Source of the DNA: Solirubrobacteraceae bacterium
Lineage (GTDB): Bacteria > Actinomycetota > Thermoleophilia > Solirubrobacterales > Solirubrobacteraceae
Direction: 5' to 3'
DNA length: 64,000 bases
Assembly (NCBI GenBank): GCA_030447275.1
Contig: JAUJPF010000004.1
Location: 1 to 64,000, forward strand
Each line of letters starts with the position of its first letter. The stretch's first letter is position 1. The notes beneath the pieces were generated by a model. The model saw nothing but the letters and a program-made list of their open reading frames with translations. It did not search any database and was not told the origin of the DNA. Made by a program: the position numbers and the translations under genes. Below, in pieces: positions 61,962 through 64,000 of the stretch.

Positions 61962-61996
61962 GCGCGGACCCTACGCGAGAATGCGCCGCGCCTCTC

Positions 61997-62025
61997 TTGA
62001 CCACTGGTCAGCATGACGCTACCCT
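61997..62025 (+). promoter_or_regulatory. Promoter with overlapping TGACCACTGGTCA operator
   Basis: TTGACC at 61997-62002 and TACCCT at 62020-62025 are 17 nt apart. The perfect palindrome TGACCACTGGTCA (61998-62010) covers the -35. It lies between the divergent enolase-type and phosphatidyltransferase genes, so one regulator could control both. Confidence 0.5.
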
Positions 62026-62060
62026 CTTATATACCGATGGTCAACAAGGAGACGAGAGAG

Positions 62061-62753
62061 ATGGAGCGCAGCGCCGAGGCACCCCGCCAGAAGACCTTCC
62101 TGCTCGCCGTGCCCGAGGAGCGGGCGCTGACCTGGCTCGCGGCGCGGCTGCCGGCGCGAGTCCTGCCCGACCACCTGACGGCGCTGGGCGTGCTCGCGGC
62201 GCTCGGGATCGCCGCCGCCTATCTGCTGTCGAACGACCACCCGGCGATGCTGTGGGCAGCGAGCGCGCTGCTCGTCGTCCACTGGCTCGGGGACTCGCTC
62301 GACGGGACGCTCGCGCGCTTCCGGCGGACGGAGCGCCCGACGTACGGCTACTACCTCGACCACCTCGTCGACGCGTTCGCCACCGCGGCGATCTGCATCG
62401 GCCTCGGGCTGTCGCCGCACATGCTCCTCGCGACGGGGCTCGCGATCGCCGTCGCCTACCTGCTGCTGTCGATCAACACGTACCTCGAGACGTCCGCGTT
62501 CGGGCGCTTCGACCTCGGCTACGGCCGCGTCGGCCCGACCGAGATGCGGCTCGTCCTCGTCGCGCTGAACACCACGCTCGCCCTCGGCGCCGGGCTCGGC
62601 GCCCGGATCGCCGGCGTCGACCTGACGATCCTCGACGGGGTCGGCCTCGTGGCCGCCGCCGTCCTGGTCCTCGCGCTGCTCGGCCGCGCCGCGAAGAACC
62701 TGCGCGTGCTCGCCGAGCGCGAGCCGGCGGGGACGGTGCGGCCGGCGGCGTAG
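62061..62753 (+). CDS. CDP-alcohol phosphatidyltransferase family protein
   Basis: The catalytic signature lies in HWLGDSLDGTLARFRRTERP and continues TYGYYLDHLVDAF, giving the DG-AR-G-D-D pattern. Five to six TM helices follow (LVVHWLG, ATAAICIGLGL, ATGLAIAVAYLLLSINTYLE). ATG 62061 is chosen because AAGGAGACGAGAG lies just upstream; an ATG 48 nt earlier is within the probable leader. It transfers a phospho-alcohol from CDP to a lipid or inositol-like acceptor. The exact acceptor is unknown. Confidence 0.88.
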   Translation: MERSAEAPRQKTFLLAVPEERALTWLAARLPARVLPDHLTALGVLAALGIAAAYLLSNDHPAMLWAASALLVVHWLGDSLDGTLARFRRTERPTYGYYLDHLVDAFATAAICIGLGLSPHMLLATGLAIAVAYLLLSINTYLETSAFGRFDLGYGRVGPTEMRLVLVALNTTLALGAGLGARIAGVDLTILDGVGLVAAAVLVLALLGRAAKNLRVLAEREPAGTVRPAA

Positions 62754-62757
62754 CGGC

Positions 62758-64000
62758 CTAGCGGGCGCCGCGACCGTTGGTGGTCGTGACCGCCGCCGCC
62801 CGCTGCCGCGTCCGCGCGCGGCGAGCGGCGGCGCGGTCGGTGGGCGGCTTGGGGTCCTCGACCCCGGCCGCCCGCTTCAGCTCGGCGAGCGACTCGCGCA
62901 GGCCGGCGGTCATCGCGTCGAGGTCGGACATCGAGTCGCGATCGCCGAGCAGGCCGACCGCGAGCTTGCCGTTGTAGGACATGATCGCGAAGAAGATCGT
63001 GTGGTTCGCGGCCAGGAACCCGAGCGGCACCATCTCGGTCATCTCGCGCCCGAGCATGTAGATCGGGAACTGCGGGCCCGGGATGTTCGTGACGACGGTG
63101 TTGAACAGCCGCGTCGAGAAGTTGATCCGCGAGCCGAGCGCGAGCAGCGTCGGGGGCGCGAACTCCTGGAGGTCGGCGAGCACCTCGGCGCCGACCGCCT
63201 GCTTGGACGCCTTGAGGTCCTGCATCGCGCCGGTGACCGCGCGCAGCCGCTCGACCGCGTCGGCGACGTAGACGGGCAGCGGCGCGCGCATCGCGGCGAC
63301 GCGGTTGCCGAACTGGTTCTTCTCGCCCTCGCCGCGCACCGACACCGGCACCATCGCGCGCAGCTCGAGGCCCTCGGTGCGCGTTCCGTGGTCGCGCAGC
63401 CAGTCGCGCAGCGCGCCCGCGACGACGGCGAGCACGACGTCGTTGACCGTCCCGCCGAGCGCGTTCTTGACGGCCTTGAAGTCGGCGAGCGCGAACGTCG
63501 TCCACTCGACGCGCCGGTGCGGCCCGATCGACTGGTTGAGCGGCACGTTCGGCGCGGGGCTGAGCAGCGGCCCGATCAGCAGGTCGCGGATGCCCTTGGC
63601 TCCCTCGGCGACCTGGGCGGCGGTGCGGCTAGGGCTGCGGACGGCGCCGAGCGCCCGCGCGGCGAGGCGCAGCGGGCGGGTGGCGACGTCGACGCCCGCC
63701 TCGGCCACGAGCTCGGTGCGGCCCGGCGCGGGGCGCGGCTGCCACGGGCGCTCCGGCGGCTCGACCTCGCGGGGCTCGGGCGCCGCGTCGAAGAGCAGGC
63801 CGAGCAGGTCGACGCCCGACATCCCGTCGATGAGCGCGTGGTGCGCCTTCGAGATGACGGCCCAGCGTTCGTCCTCGAGCCCCTCGACGAACCACATCTC
63901 CCACAGCGGCTTGGAGCGGTCGAGCTGCTGGCTGAACACGCGCGACGTAAGCTGCTGGAGCTTGTCGCGGCCACCGGGCCTCGGCAGCGCGGTGTGACGG
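62758..64000 (-). CDS. Wax ester synthase/diacylglycerol acyltransferase (WS/DGAT), partial
   Basis: The frame is open to the end of the window. It reads HTALPRPGGRDKLQQLTSRV, DRSKPLWEMWFVEGLEDERW and AVISKAHHALIDGMSG, with the HHxxxDG active site. Later segments are LGGTVNDVVLAVVAGALRDW and NFSTRLFNTVVTNIPGPQFP, plus a basic Ala/Arg tail. This is the actinobacterial WS/DGAT family that makes triacylglycerol or wax esters for storage. The first 30-40 residues, including the start codon, lie beyond position 64000. It converges with the phosphatidyltransferase gene, with 4 nt between stops. Confidence 0.9.
   Translation of the reverse strand, partial: RHTALPRPGGRDKLQQLTSRVFSQQLDRSKPLWEMWFVEGLEDERWAVISKAHHALIDGMSGVDLLGLLFDAAPEPREVEPPERPWQPRPAPGRTELVAEAGVDVATRPLRLAARALGAVRSPSRTAAQVAEGAKGIRDLLIGPLLSPAPNVPLNQSIGPHRRVEWTTFALADFKAVKNALGGTVNDVVLAVVAGALRDWLRDHGTRTEGLELRAMVPVSVRGEGEKNQFGNRVAAMRAPLPVYVADAVERLRAVTGAMQDLKASKQAVGAEVLADLQEFAPPTLLALGSRINFSTRLFNTVVTNIPGPQFPIYMLGREMTEMVPLGFLAANHTIFFAIMSYNGKLAVGLLGDRDSMSDLDAMTAGLRESLAELKRAAGVEDPKPPTDRAAARRARTRQRAAAVTTTNGRGAR

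Overview
The window is high-GC bacterial chromosome, with third codon positions almost always G or C and frequent GTG starts. The gene content points to the actinobacterial class Thermoleophilia (Solirubrobacterales-like). It carries a CarD-type RNA polymerase regulator, DisA, PspC-linked two-component genes, a Spo0H-like SigH, a WS/DGAT acyltransferase and secreted proteins with basic all-beta C-termini. The assignment is inferred from gene families and codon use; no marker search was run. Many genes lack a Shine-Dalgarno site and instead have a TANNNT hexamer ending 6-10 nt before the start codon, which suggests widespread leaderless transcription.

Layout. 1-9.4 kb is a housekeeping block: partial cyclase-domain protein, tilS, hpt, ftsH, folP, folB, a TetR regulator, folK, a lytic transglycosylase, coaX, a dihydrouridine synthase and greA. 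9.3-13.2 kb holds a secreted protein and a PspC / small membrane protein / PspC-histidine kinase / LuxR regulator operon. 13.3-26.3 kb carries the conserved clpC-radA-disA-carD-ispD-(PHP)-ispF order, interrupted by a CDGSH protein, a PLP lyase, OsmC and two secreted proteins. 26.3-40.7 kb is an envelope-related insert: an ABC exporter with a metallophosphatase lipoprotein, two polytopic glycosyltransferase-like proteins, an FAD oxidoreductase, an OmpR/HisKA pair, and SRPBCC, acyltransferase and SCP2-hydrolase genes. rlmB and sigH, usual neighbours of the ispDF cluster, resume at 40.8 kb.

42.3-56.6 kb contains small membrane and redox proteins, a GH26-like protein, tRNA-Thr(UGU), a PlsC-type acyltransferase, two ECF sigma factors each followed by a membrane partner, a rhomboid protease, a BtuF-like binding protein, a pterin dehydratase, a CBS-domain transporter, divergent 3-hydroxyacyl-CoA dehydrogenase and thiolase genes, and a NarL-type two-component pair. 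56.56-58.28 kb is a mosaic of short gene fragments with more A/T at wobble positions. It looks like the remains of a polymorphic-toxin locus: a toxin-like tail overlapping an immunity-like gene, an Imm8-like fragment and further small ORFs. 58.3-64 kb has a secreted HExxH protease, a class A beta-lactamase-like hydrolase, an enolase-superfamily enzyme, a CDP-alcohol phosphatidyltransferase and a partial WS/DGAT gene.

Many conserved genes between 2 and 37.3 kb are split by single-base shifts, mostly one lost G or C in a short G/C run. ftsH, folB, folK, dus, greA, clpC and disA cannot plausibly all be dead, so I read these as uncorrected indels in the source sequence and annotate them as one CDS each. 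Between 38 and 56 kb I see none. The observations most worth following up are a palindromic repeat inserted in frame in an ABC permease and present again 9 kb away, an apparent ATT start on carD, the toxin/immunity mosaic, phased CGTTAG repeats before an FAD enzyme, an exact 54-bp tandem duplication in an anti-sigma factor, and a hairpin that would hide the start of the secreted protease.
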